12,837 nucleotides of DNA from PNKC01 sp039917655 (lineage in GTDB: Bacteria > Chloroflexota > Dehalococcoidia > Tepidiformales > Tepidiformaceae): assembly GCA_039917655.1 (NCBI GenBank), contig JBDSJC010000155.1, positions 1 to 12,837 of the forward strand, written 5' to 3'. Below, in pieces: positions 5,726-12,837 of this stretch. The position numbers were made by a program, and so were the translations under genes. How positions within the stretch are numbered: the stretch's first letter is position 1; the number at the start of each line of letters is the position of its first letter. The notes below the pieces were generated by a model. That model made no database searches and was not told the origin of the DNA. It saw only the letters and a list, made by a program, of their open reading frames with translations.

Positions 5726-6982
5726 CTAGGGTGGGGGCGGTCCGGCGCCGATGATCCCTCGTGTTTCCAGATCTGCGAGACTAACTGCGTCAAGCCCGAG
5801 GAGTTGGCCAAGAACGGAGCTGTGTTCTCCGTGGCCCGGAGCGGGCATCCGAATCCGGCCTGGCGTACGCTTCAGGTTCGCGATGATGCCGGGCGTCGGG
5901 GCGGGAGCGATACCCTCAGGTTGCGGTGTGAGTTCGAGGTAGCCGGTGGCTGCGAGCTGAGGGCAGGCGAGTACGTCCCGCATGCTTCGAACGCGCGCGG
6001 CGGGCAGCCCCGCACCCACAAGTTCCGACTCGATATCGCTAGCGGCACGACCGACCGTCCACGCTGTAATCGCAGAATCGATCTGATTCTCACAGCTTCG
6101 GCGCGCATCCAGGCTGTGCAACTCGGGGGCTCGCAGCGACGGCGCTCCCACACATTCGACCAGGCGCTCCCAATCCGTCGCATTGCGGACGGCAATCGCC
6201 ACCCATTCGTCTTCGCCGAGCGCACGGTAGATCCCGTTGGGGACGAACGCCAGATCACGGTTGCCGAGCGGCCCCGGCGACTCCATCTCACCGTGCGCGA
6301 AGAACTCCCCGAGCATCGCGATCATTCCTTCGTGCTGGGAGACCTCGACGTGGCAACCGAGGCCGGTTGCCTCGCGTGATACCAGCGCCGCCAGCACGGC
6401 CGAGGCGCCGTTCAAGCCGCCGATCGCGTCGGGATACATCACGCCGGACACCTGAGCTGTCCCGCCGGGCTCGCCGAGCAGCCACGCATTACCGGACATT
6501 GGTTCAATCGTGCCCCCGATGCCCGGGTACTCCCGGTAAGGGCCAGAAAGCCCAAACGCGGGCATCGAGAGCAGGATGATCGAGGGCTGCACATTCTTCA
6601 ACTCGTCGTATCCGAGCCCAAGGTTGTGCATTACGCGAGGCGTGAAGTTTTCAGATACGACGTCGGCCGTCCTCACCAGGTCAAGGAACATCGCCTTCCC
6701 TTCAGGAGTCGTCAGGTCGAGCGTTATGCCAAACTTGTTCCGGTTGACGCTATTGGCGAGATAAGAGCGGTTGTAGGGTTTTACGCCCGGGCCACCGTCC
6801 GCGGGGTAGCAGGGCAAGCCGCGAGAGGCTTCGAAGCCTCCGCGCCATGGGTCGGGACGGGACCGCGCTTCGACCTTGATCACCTCGGCCCCAAAATCGG
6901 CCAACAGTTGCAGCGCGTAGGAACCTGCCCAGGCCTGCGTGAGATCGATGATGCGAATGTGTTCCAACGACATGCGTTGCAT
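5726..6982 (-). CDS. CaiB/BaiF (class III) CoA-transferase, second of a tandem pair
   Basis: Class III CoA-transferases move CoA between carboxylic acids through an enzyme-bound anhydride/thioester. Family segments: IRIIDLTQAWAGSYALQLLADFGAEVIKVE near residues 9-38, NRNKFGITLDLTTPEGKAMFLDLVRTADVVSENF near 80-113, LGLGYDELKNVQPSIILLSMPAFGLSGPYREYPG near 121-154, then the TGLGCHVEVSQHEGM stretch with Glu218 where the family has an acidic residue, and a C-terminal PAPGHGEHSSVLGQLLGL. The start is ATG at 6982-6980, which shares one base with the upstream stop (TGATG), with GGGGA about 10 nt before it; ATG at residue 4 is an alternative. A longer in-frame extension upstream overlaps the previous gene and is not credible. 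Length is 418 residues, normal. The neighbours suggest it works with the adjacent paralogue. The acid substrate is unknown. Confidence 0.88.
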   Translation of the reverse strand: MQRMSLEHIRIIDLTQAWAGSYALQLLADFGAEVIKVEARSRPDPWRGGFEASRGLPCYPADGGPGVKPYNRSYLANSVNRNKFGITLDLTTPEGKAMFLDLVRTADVVSENFTPRVMHNLGLGYDELKNVQPSIILLSMPAFGLSGPYREYPGIGGTIEPMSGNAWLLGEPGGTAQVSGVMYPDAIGGLNGASAVLAALVSREATGLGCHVEVSQHEGMIAMLGEFFAHGEMESPGPLGNRDLAFVPNGIYRALGEDEWVAIAVRNATDWERLVECVGAPSLRAPELHSLDARRSCENQIDSAITAWTVGRAASDIESELVGAGLPAARVRSMRDVLACPQLAATGYLELTPQPEGIAPAPTPGIIANLKRTPGRIRMPAPGHGEHSSVLGQLLGLDAVSLADLETRGIIGAGPPPP

Positions 6983-8091
6983 CAGGCGAGTGTCCCCGGT
7001 CTGGCTAGGGGCGCTAGCAAACGGGCGGTGTCTTCGCCGCGCCTGGGCAGGCGGCGTTCCGCCGCTGGAACTTGTCCAGCGACTCGAAAGCCAGGCCCCG
7101 GGTATGGACCGGCGGGTGCGCCGGGGGACGAACGCGACAAGGTATCGAAGCTGCCGCGCGCCAGCAGGTGCTCGTCCAAAGGAAGTTCGCCAGGGCTCAT
7201 GAGCATTCCGCACGGCACGCGGAGCAAGCAGAGGTCTTCAAACACTTCTCTCCGAGTCTTGCTAAGCAGGAAGGGAGCGAAGAGCTGGCGGATGGCGTCC
7301 ATGTTTTCTCGCCGCGACTGCTCCGTGAAGCGGTGCGCTTCGGAGGGGTCAGGGACGATCCCCCAGACCTCCAGGATCGTTTCCCATGAGCGCTGAGAGG
7401 AAATGATAATGCTCACTTTGCCATCGGCGCAGTCGAACAGGAAGCCGTCTGCTGTTGACCTCCTGAACGGCGCCCCAGCCTGGTAGGAACACTGCAACAC
7501 GGACGGACTGAGCACATTGACCATCGCCTCGAGCGCCGAAACTTCGACTGGTTGCCCAAGCTTCGTTTGAGAACGGTCAATGAGTGCCGCCATCGCACCC
7601 ATGAATCCCGCGAGCGCCGCGACGATGGCTGTTTGATTGCCGGGTTCGCGGAGTGGAAGCCGCCCTGCTACGCCGTTGATGTAGCACATTCCCGAAAGCG
7701 CCGAGACGACCAGATCGGACGACGCCCGTTTTGCAAACGGACCTTGGTGGCCGAGGTCCGTCAATGAAGTGTGGATGAGCCGTGACTGCTTCGCTGCGAG
7801 GCGTTCGAGGGTCGCGCGCTCCGCTGGGACTTCCAGGTCAGAGATCACCACGTCCGCAGTTTCGAACAGACGGCGCAGCAAGTCTCGTCCCTCGCTGATG
7901 CGCCAGTCGAGGACGACGCTTGCCTTGCCGCGGTCTAGCCATACGGAGAACTCTCCGTTGGGTGAGGGATCGGGGAGATCCACCTTGATTACCTCTGCTC
8001 CTGCATCGACCAAAAGTTTTCCACAGAATCCGGCCTTGATCCCTATGCCGATCTCAAGGGCCCTCACGCCTTTTAACAGACTTATGCTCAC
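6982..8091 (-). CDS. CaiB/BaiF (class III) CoA-transferase, first of a tandem pair
   Basis: This is a shorter, divergent paralogue of the next gene. Family segments: LKGVRALEIGIGIKAGFCGKLLVDAGAEVIKVD near residues 6-38, WLDRGKASVVLDW near 51-63, GHQGPFAKRASSDLVVSALSG near 114-134, TKLGQPVEVSALEAMVN near 176-192 with Glu188 at the acidic position, and a C-terminal RRGEDTARLL. At 369 residues it is about 50 shorter than its partner; the acidic loop after LPDPSPNGEF is condensed. The start is GTG at 8091-8089 with AAGGAG about 9 nt upstream. It is linked to the next gene by TGATG. Tandem class III genes encode heteromeric enzymes in some pathways, such as BbsEF of anaerobic toluene degradation, so a two-subunit enzyme is plausible but not shown. 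Confidence 0.87.
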   Translation of the reverse strand: MSISLLKGVRALEIGIGIKAGFCGKLLVDAGAEVIKVDLPDPSPNGEFSVWLDRGKASVVLDWRISEGRDLLRRLFETADVVISDLEVPAERATLERLAAKQSRLIHTSLTDLGHQGPFAKRASSDLVVSALSGMCYINGVAGRLPLREPGNQTAIVAALAGFMGAMAALIDRSQTKLGQPVEVSALEAMVNVLSPSVLQCSYQAGAPFRRSTADGFLFDCADGKVSIIISSQRSWETILEVWGIVPDPSEAHRFTEQSRRENMDAIRQLFAPFLLSKTRREVFEDLCLLRVPCGMLMSPGELPLDEHLLARGSFDTLSRSSPGAPAGPYPGPGFRVAGQVPAAERRLPRRGEDTARLLAPLARPGTLA

Positions 8092-8125
8092 CGTTGTCGC
8101 TCCTTCCTTGTACGGTTCATGCTCC

Positions 8126-9019
8126 TCATGACCCTCGCTGTCTGGGGTCGAGCAGGTCGCGTAATCCGTCGCCCAGTAAGTTCAACGACAGTATCAGCAC
8201 GAAAATGGCAACCCCGGGAAACAACATCAACCACGGCGCGGTGTAGATAAGTGCGAATGAGTCTTTCAGCATCGAGCCCCACGTGGCGGTCGGGGGCCTC
8301 ACCCCTACACCGAGAAAACTGAGCCCCGCTTCAGCGAGGACGGCCCCGCCCATGCTCAATGAGGCGACGACGATCATCGGCGCCGTCGCATTGGGAAGGA
8401 TGTGGCGGAACATAACGCGCACGTTGCTCGCGCCGAGGGCGTGCGCAGCGAGCACGAAGTCCGCCGAACGCAGCGCGAGCACACGGCTGCGCATCACTCT
8501 GGCATAGCCTGGAAAAGCGGCGATCCCCAGCGCCAGCGCAACAGTCAGGAACGAAGGTTCGAGTACAAGCACCAGGGTCAGTGCCAGGAGTAGGCCCGGG
8601 ATCGCCATGAATGTGTCAGTGAGACGCATCAGCAGGCTATCGACGATGCCGCCGAAAAAGCCGCCAACCAGCCCAAGGGGAAGGCCAATGGTGCCCGCGA
8701 TCGCTACCGCCACGAACCCAACACCAAGCGAAATTCGCGTCCCGTAGAGGATGCGGCTGAAGACATCCCGCCCGAATCGGTCGGTGCCGAAGAAATGATC
8801 TCTCGAAGGACCGGCGAGCGACTCGAACCCATCCGCCTCGGTTTGTCCGTACGGCGCGAGAAACGGGGCGAAGAGGGCGACCACACAGAATCCGATAAGC
8901 ACGAGGGCCGCGGCAGCGGTCACCGGGTAGCGGCGCGCGAGCGCGAAAGTCTGGCGCCCGAAGGCGCGTGGCCCGAACCTTGGCGACACGGGCAATGCGA
9001 GGATCGATTGTTCGGTCAT
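8126..9019 (-). CDS. ABC transporter permease, DppC/OppC-like
   Basis: This is the second membrane permease of a peptide/opine/nickel-type (PepT family) importer. An N-terminal helix AAAALVLIGFCVVALFAPFLAPY is followed by the hallmark HFFGTDRFGRDVFSRILYG near residues 75-93, then about five further helices. The EAA loop is AAHALGASNVRVMFRHILPN at 191-210, followed by the diagnostic EAGLSFLGVGVRPPTATWGSML and the C-terminal LLGDGLRDLLDPR. At 297 residues it is full length. The ATG has AGGAAC upstream, and the gene begins 7 nt after the DppB-like stop. Normally genes for the DppD and DppF ATPases follow; here the CoA-transferases follow instead, after 34 nt. Confidence 0.93.
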   Translation of the reverse strand: MTEQSILALPVSPRFGPRAFGRQTFALARRYPVTAAAALVLIGFCVVALFAPFLAPYGQTEADGFESLAGPSRDHFFGTDRFGRDVFSRILYGTRISLGVGFVAVAIAGTIGLPLGLVGGFFGGIVDSLLMRLTDTFMAIPGLLLALTLVLVLEPSFLTVALALGIAAFPGYARVMRSRVLALRSADFVLAAHALGASNVRVMFRHILPNATAPMIVVASLSMGGAVLAEAGLSFLGVGVRPPTATWGSMLKDSFALIYTAPWLMLFPGVAIFVLILSLNLLGDGLRDLLDPRQRGS

Positions 9020-9026
9020 GATGTTC

Positions 9027-9980
9027 CTAGGTGTACGTGATTCGGGGGTCGAGTTTGGTGTAGGTGAGGTCCACCAGCAGGTTGACGGTAATCGTCACCA
9101 CCGCGAAAACGACCACGATTGCCTGCAGCGTCGGGTAATCGCGGGAGCCGATGGCGCCGACCGCGAGCCGGCCAATACCGGGCACGCTGAACATCGATTC
9201 GACGATTACGCTTCCTTCCAGAAGTGCGGTCATTCGCAGGCCCGCCACGGTGACAACCGGCAACAAGCTGTTGCGAAGGGCATGGCGTACGACCACCGCT
9301 TGGCCCGAGAGCCCCTTCGCCCTGGCGGTGCGAATGTAATCGTGGCGCAGCACTTCGAGCAGGCTGGAGCGCGTGTGGCGCATGATCGGGGCCGCGATGG
9401 TCATCCCGAGGACCCCGGCCGGCATGGCCATCCCCTTGGCTGCAAGCAGAGGGTCGTCCCAGAGGTTGACGAAACCGCCGATCGGAAGCCAGTGCAGTTG
9501 CACCGTGAAAATCCAGATCAGGCCCATCGACAGTACGAAGGACGGGATGGCGATGCCGGAAGTGGCCAGGAGCGTGACCAACAGATCGATCGGCGAGCGC
9601 GGGCGGAGCGCGGCAATCACACCAAAGGCGATGCCAGCGAAGGTCCCGAGGACCATCGCCACGACGGCCAACTGAGCGGAAGCCACCAAACGCGACTGAA
9701 TCTCTTCGGAGACCGACAGATTGTTTCTTGCCGAAACGCCAAAGTCGCCGCGGACGGCGTCGGAAACCCAGTCAAGGTACTGGATCGCCAGAGGCCGGTT
9801 GAGTCCCAAGCTTTCTTTGATTTGCTCGACCTGTTGCGCGTCATAGCCGACCACGGATTCGCCACTAAGGGCCGCCACCGGGTCGCCGGGTAGAGCACGC
9901 ATGATCCCAAATACCACCACACTGACCAGAAAGATCACCACGAGTGACTGCAGCACCGACCGAACGATATATCCCGTCAT
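9027..9980 (-). CDS. ABC transporter permease, DppB/OppB-like
   Basis: This is the first membrane permease of the PepT-type importer. It starts with the typical first helix and MRALPGDP motif: TGYIVRSVLQSLVVIFLVSVVVFGIMRALPGDPV, residues 2-35. The LGLNRPLAIQYLDWV segment and GDFGVS follow (about 58-83), then several helices. The EAA loop YIRTARAKGLSGQAVVVRHALRNSLLPVVTV spans about 215-245, and the end contains ESMFSVPGIGRLAVGAI near 261-277. Length is 317 residues, normal. The ATG at 9980 is immediately preceded by GGAGG with no spacer; GGGTGG slightly further upstream is a better-spaced alternative. The N-terminus matches the family well, so the start is probably right. It pairs with the DppC-like gene 7 nt downstream. 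Confidence 0.93.
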   Translation of the reverse strand: MTGYIVRSVLQSLVVIFLVSVVVFGIMRALPGDPVAALSGESVVGYDAQQVEQIKESLGLNRPLAIQYLDWVSDAVRGDFGVSARNNLSVSEEIQSRLVASAQLAVVAMVLGTFAGIAFGVIAALRPRSPIDLLVTLLATSGIAIPSFVLSMGLIWIFTVQLHWLPIGGFVNLWDDPLLAAKGMAMPAGVLGMTIAAPIMRHTRSSLLEVLRHDYIRTARAKGLSGQAVVVRHALRNSLLPVVTVAGLRMTALLEGSVIVESMFSVPGIGRLAVGAIGSRDYPTLQAIVVVFAVVTITVNLLVDLTYTKLDPRITYT

Positions 9981-10003
9981 CCTCCACCCCGTTCCTCGAC
10001 CCC

Positions 10004-10029
10004 CGGACGTGAGGGGAAATTCACGTCCG
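10004..10029 (-). promoter_or_regulatory. Intercistronic stem-loop between the binding-protein and permease genes
   Basis: CGGACGTGA at 10004-10012 is the exact reverse complement of TCACGTCCG at 10021-10029, giving a 9-bp stem with an 8-nt loop. It fills the 66-nt gap after the solute-binding-protein stop. No T-run follows on the minus strand, so it is more likely an mRNA-stabilising or partial-attenuation hairpin that raises binding-protein over permease expression than a full terminator. Confidence 0.6.
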
Positions 10030-10046
10030 AGGATGATGCCATGTGC

Positions 10047-11684
10047 CTAAGCCTTCCAAGCCAGCCGGACGTCCGGATTTGTACGGTTCTCCCGCATGGG
10101 CACGACGCCTCGAACTTTCTTCGCAACACCGTAGAAGGTTGGCGTAGTAATCGTGTGCGCCCGGTAAGCCTCGTCGTAGGACTTTCGCAGCATCTCCTGG
10201 TAGAGCTTCTTACGCGCTTCTGTCTCGAACGCGGTTTCCAGCTTGGTGATGAGAGCGTCCCATTCGGTATTGGTGGGCTGACCGGGGTTGTACTTACCTT
10301 TGCTGCCCATGCGGGTGAGGAAGAACTGGTACAGCTCGCCCCCTTCCGCAGGCGAACCAGCCGTGGCGAGCGGGTACTCGCCCTTCGTCCGGAACTTGTC
10401 TTGATACACGGCGAGTTCAAGCTGTTCGATCTGAATCTTGATCTTGATGCGGGCGAGCTGCGCCTGGATCGCCTCCGCCTGCGCTGCGGCATACGTCGCG
10501 AGCCGGAGCTCGAGCCCATCAGGATAGCCGGCCTGAGAAAGCGCCTGCGACGCCTTTTGCGGGTCATATTCATACTTGGGCGCGGAGGGGTCGCGGAGCC
10601 ACGAATCCATAGTCAGGCAATCTTGCGCCGGAGTGCCCAGGCCGAAAGCAAGCTGTTTGTTAATTTCATTGCGATTGATCGCGTAGTTGATCGCCTTGCG
10701 AAGGGCGACGTTGTCGGTTGGCGCCTTGTTCGTGACGAACTCCACCATCTGGTAGCCCGCTGACGACGCCTCAATCACCCCGGCGTTGCCAGAACCCTTG
10801 AGTTGCGCGACGCTTCCGAGGTCTACCACGTTCACGAGGTCGATATCGCCTGAGAGTAGAGCGGCGACCAGCGCCTCCGGTTGCGGAATGATCCGGTTCA
10901 CAACGCGGTCAAAGTATGGGAGCGCACCGCCGGTTGCGTCCTTCATCGGCCATTCGGGATCGCGAACGAATACCGAATCGCCGTCCTGCGTAATTCTCTC
11001 GACCTTGTACGGCCCAACGGATACGGGCTTTTTGTTGAACTCGTCCGGGCCCATCTTCTCAAGAGCTGTTCGGGAGATAACGAAGCTTGAAGTCACAAAC
11101 GATGAGAGGAATAAAGCGTTTGGCCGTGCGAGCCTCAACACGGCTGTGAACTCATCGGGAGTTTCCACGCGTTCGATGAGCGAGAGCCCGGGCCGGACGG
11201 GCGCGTTCAGCTTCGCATCGCTGCCGCGTTCGACCGCGAACTTCACTGCTTCAGCGTTCACGGGCGTCCCGTCCGCGAACTTTAGATCCTTGCGAAGCTT
11301 GAGCGTGACTGTCGATTGGTCCGGCTGCTCCAGCGATTCCGCCAGGTAGGGTTTGATCTCGTCTCCCTGGTAGCGGAGAAGGGTCTCGGCGTAGAGCCGG
11401 TTGAAGATAGGGTCATTCCCCCCGCTGGAGCGTTGCGGGTCGGCGAACGCCAGGTTGCTCGCGCGTCCCATTGTGAGCGTGCCGCCACGCTTGACAGCCT
11501 CAGCCGCCGGAGAGGTCGAACCGCCTGGGACCGGGCTTAGTTTCGGCGCCCCGTCGTCGTCTCCGCCGCAACCAACTGTCGCCGCAGCGGCCAGACCAAC
11601 GCCCGCCACGCCGCTACCAGCAAGAAACTTCCGCCGCGAGACCGACGAATTCTGCCGCCGCAGCCAATAGTTGTCCTTTTTCAT
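10047..11684 (-). CDS. ABC transporter substrate-binding lipoprotein, family 5 (DppA/OppA-like), Tat-exported
   Basis: This extracytoplasmic binding protein belongs to the PepT-type importer encoded downstream. The N-terminus has a twin-arginine motif SRRKFL at residues 16-21, a hydrophobic Gly/Ala core and a lipobox TVGC with Cys39, so it is probably exported folded and then lipid-anchored. The mature part starts GGDDDG and has a Pro/Ser linker. Family 5 marks: KRGGTLTMGRASNLAFADPQ, then YLAESLEQPDQSTVTLKLR with KDLKFADGTPVNAEAVKF directly after, near residues 110-150, and later LRKAINYAINRNEINKQLAFG. Total 545 residues, normal length. ATG at 11684 is chosen because AGAGGTGA lies 6 nt upstream; a TTG two codons earlier would abut it. 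Ligands in this family range from peptides to nickel, opines and glycosides; the CoA-transferase neighbours suggest a carboxylic acid or amide, which is inference. Confidence 0.92.
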   Translation of the reverse strand: MKKDNYWLRRQNSSVSRRKFLAGSGVAGVGLAAAATVGCGGDDDGAPKLSPVPGGSTSPAAEAVKRGGTLTMGRASNLAFADPQRSSGGNDPIFNRLYAETLLRYQGDEIKPYLAESLEQPDQSTVTLKLRKDLKFADGTPVNAEAVKFAVERGSDAKLNAPVRPGLSLIERVETPDEFTAVLRLARPNALFLSSFVTSSFVISRTALEKMGPDEFNKKPVSVGPYKVERITQDGDSVFVRDPEWPMKDATGGALPYFDRVVNRIIPQPEALVAALLSGDIDLVNVVDLGSVAQLKGSGNAGVIEASSAGYQMVEFVTNKAPTDNVALRKAINYAINRNEINKQLAFGLGTPAQDCLTMDSWLRDPSAPKYEYDPQKASQALSQAGYPDGLELRLATYAAAQAEAIQAQLARIKIKIQIEQLELAVYQDKFRTKGEYPLATAGSPAEGGELYQFFLTRMGSKGKYNPGQPTNTEWDALITKLETAFETEARKKLYQEMLRKSYDEAYRAHTITTPTFYGVAKKVRGVVPMRENRTNPDVRLAWKA

Positions 11685-11690
11685 GTGCAA

Positions 11691-11698
11691 TCACCTCT
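11691..11698 (-). promoter_or_regulatory. Ribosome binding site deciding the solute-binding-protein start
   Basis: The minus strand reads AGAGGTGA here, six bases before the ATG at 11684-11682. A TTG at 11690-11688 is also in frame but touches this site with no spacer, so the ATG is preferred. Confidence 0.65.
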
Positions 11699-11734
11699 TG
11701 CGGCCTTGGCGTGGAACGCCTCCTGCCTGGGGTG

Positions 11735-11763
11735 ATGCTAAGGGACGACACCCAACAGGTGAA
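11735..11763 (-). promoter_or_regulatory. Candidate sigma-70-type promoter for the transporter/CoA-transferase genes
   Basis: On the minus strand, TTCACC (11763-11758) and TAGCAT (11740-11735) are separated by exactly 17 bases, each matching four of six consensus positions. This would give a leader of about 45 nt before the solute-binding-protein ATG. Two copies of TGTTGGG, at 11780-11774 and 11757-11751, lie 23 bp apart; one is just upstream of the -35 and one just inside the spacer. They may be regulator half-sites. With such a promoter the regulator gene could be transcribed separately. Confidence 0.35.
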
Positions 11764-11782
11764 CTTCAGATCTCCCAACAAA

Positions 11783-12703
11783 TCATGGAGCTGGCGCAAG
11801 ATTGGTGGATGGAGCCCGGGCTTTTCGCGTCCGCCAGATTCCCTGAAGATGCGTGCGATAACGGCGGGCGCTTGCACCCAGTTGCTCCTCGCCGAGGAAC
11901 ACCATGAATAGCGGATACGACGCCGAAAAATCGTTGAGCGGCACTTCAACCAGGGTGCCCGTCGTGAGGTCATCGACAATCGCCTGCCGCACGATGAGGG
12001 CGGGCGATCCAAGCGCGATGGCCATAGTCTTCACGGCGAACGAACTGTCAGTCTGTGCCGAGTAGCGGATCTTCTGCTGTGGATGCGCGGCCAGCCAAGT
12101 ATCGATCGCAATTCGCGCGCTGCCACTGGCGTAACCTACGAGTGGGAACTCTGCCAACTCGCTAAACCTACGGTTCGTGCCCGCCAGCATGTGCCCGGGC
12201 GGAACGACCGCGATAATCTCGTTCTCGTCACATTGTTCAAACGTGAACCCTTCTTGGCGAAATGCCGCGCCGAAGAAGCCGAAGTCCATCTCCCCCGTCC
12301 GGATGAGTTCCATCGCCGCGGTGGGATGGTAGCTCTGGAAGCTCACCACACACCCGGGATCCTCAGCGCGCAGCCGTTCGGTGGCCGCGGAAAGAACCCC
12401 GAAGTACGAAAGGGCTGCAATTCGAACCTGGTGGTCTTTGACGAATGCGTGGTCGCGGGAAGCTGCGTTGAACTCCTCATACGCAGCCGCAACCGTTTCG
12501 GCGAACACGTAAAGGTCGTGCCCTGCGGTCGTGAGCAACACCTCTTTTCCGGAGACGTTGAACAATTTGACATTGCACTCCGTCTCGAGCTGACGGACTT
12601 GGCTGTAAATGGCCGGCTGCGTCAAGTACGACTTCTCGGCGGCTCTCGTGTAGCTCCGTTCGTCCGCTACGCGCTTGAAACTGAGTAGTTGGTCGATCTT
12701 CAC
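11783..12703 (-). CDS. LysR-family transcriptional regulator
   Basis: LysR-type regulators bind DNA through an N-terminal winged helix-turn-helix and sense a small effector in a C-terminal periplasmic-binding-like domain. The HTH spans about residues 3-62: LLSFKRVADERSYTRAAEKS, then YLTQPAIYSQVRQLETEC, then VKLFNVSGKEVLLTTAG. The effector domain starts near VRIAALSYFGVLSAA (about 93-107) and includes GEMDFGFFGAAF and IIAVVPPGHMLAG. At 306 residues it is full length. The start is GTG at 12703-12701 with GAAGGGA upstream. It stands 98 nt before the solute-binding-protein ATG on the same strand, an arrangement less usual than the divergent one. It is the likely local regulator of the import and CoA-transferase genes, whose substrate or CoA product may be its effector. 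Confidence 0.93.
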   Translation of the reverse strand: MKIDQLLSFKRVADERSYTRAAEKSYLTQPAIYSQVRQLETECNVKLFNVSGKEVLLTTAGHDLYVFAETVAAAYEEFNAASRDHAFVKDHQVRIAALSYFGVLSAATERLRAEDPGCVVSFQSYHPTAAMELIRTGEMDFGFFGAAFRQEGFTFEQCDENEIIAVVPPGHMLAGTNRRFSELAEFPLVGYASGSARIAIDTWLAAHPQQKIRYSAQTDSSFAVKTMAIALGSPALIVRQAIVDDLTTGTLVEVPLNDFSASYPLFMVFLGEEQLGASARRYRTHLQGIWRTRKARAPSTNLAPAP

Positions 12704-12718
12704 GGCGATCCCTTCGCG

Positions 12719-12837
12719 TCATAAATTGCCTGCGACTACCTGTCGGCACACGTTCGCGGCCCCATCGGCAGCCCCAAAGTCGACATTATCACCAGCCGGT
12801 TCCCGTTCCGCGAATCTCAACGCGATGGGGTCGCTGT
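12719..12837 (-). CDS. Possible C-terminal end of an unidentified protein, partial
   Basis: One minus-strand frame is open from the window edge to a TGA at 12721-12719, giving about 39 residues: DPIALRFAEREPAGDNV, then DFGAADGAANVCRQVV and AGNL at the end. The other two frames on this strand are closed early. The stop is 15 nt before the LysR start, the usual gap inside an operon. I do not recognise the family. The stretch is short enough to be open by chance in G+C-rich DNA. Confidence 0.3.
   Translation of the reverse strand, partial: SDPIALRFAEREPAGDNVDFGAADGAANVCRQVVAGNL

Noticed and set aside
6983..7213. In-frame N-terminal extension of the second CoA-transferase
   Set aside because: It overlaps the upstream CoA-transferase gene, is Arg/Pro/Ser-rich without family similarity, and a coupled ATG with a ribosome binding site exists at 6982.

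Overview
The window is G+C-rich bacterial DNA with tightly packed genes, lipoprotein and Tat-type export signals, menaquinone biosynthesis genes, CaiB-family CoA-transferases and an RHS remnant. That mix suits a free-living heterotrophic bacterium, possibly Chloroflexota or an actinobacterium-like lineage. The assignment is inference only: no rRNA or marker gene is present.

Layout: (1) Positions 1-1810, minus strand: a demethylmenaquinone methyltransferase (menG/ubiE) and a DHNA polyprenyltransferase (menA) overlap by 4 nt. They are followed by the truncated end of an RHS/YD-repeat gene that holds a perfect 14-bp hairpin. (2) Positions 1811-1920: a divergent intergenic region with a near-20-bp dyad (ATTGTG-N8-CACAAT). 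(3) Positions 1921-4528, plus strand: a complete SsuABC/TauABC-like ABC importer (lipoprotein, ATPase, permease). (4) Positions 4529-4853: a convergent gap holding a three-repeat, two-spacer type I-E-like CRISPR mini-array with no cas genes in view. (5) Positions 4854-12703, minus strand: a likely seven-gene unit of LysR regulator, Tat-exported family 5 solute-binding lipoprotein, DppB- and DppC-like permeases, two tandem class III (CaiB/BaiF) CoA-transferases and a crotonase-fold protein. (6) Positions 12719-12837: the possible C-terminal end of another minus-strand reading frame.

The minus-strand unit reads as an uptake-and-activation module. The solute-binding protein and two permeases would import an organic acid or peptide-like compound, the CoA-transferase pair would convert an acid to its CoA thioester, and the crotonase would modify that thioester, all under LysR control. 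Two features are unusual. The transporter has no ATPase gene here, and the crotonase lacks both glutamates used by classical enoyl-CoA hydratases, so its chemistry is probably not simple hydration. The CRISPR array lies downstream of this unit on the same strand and has no recognisable leader.
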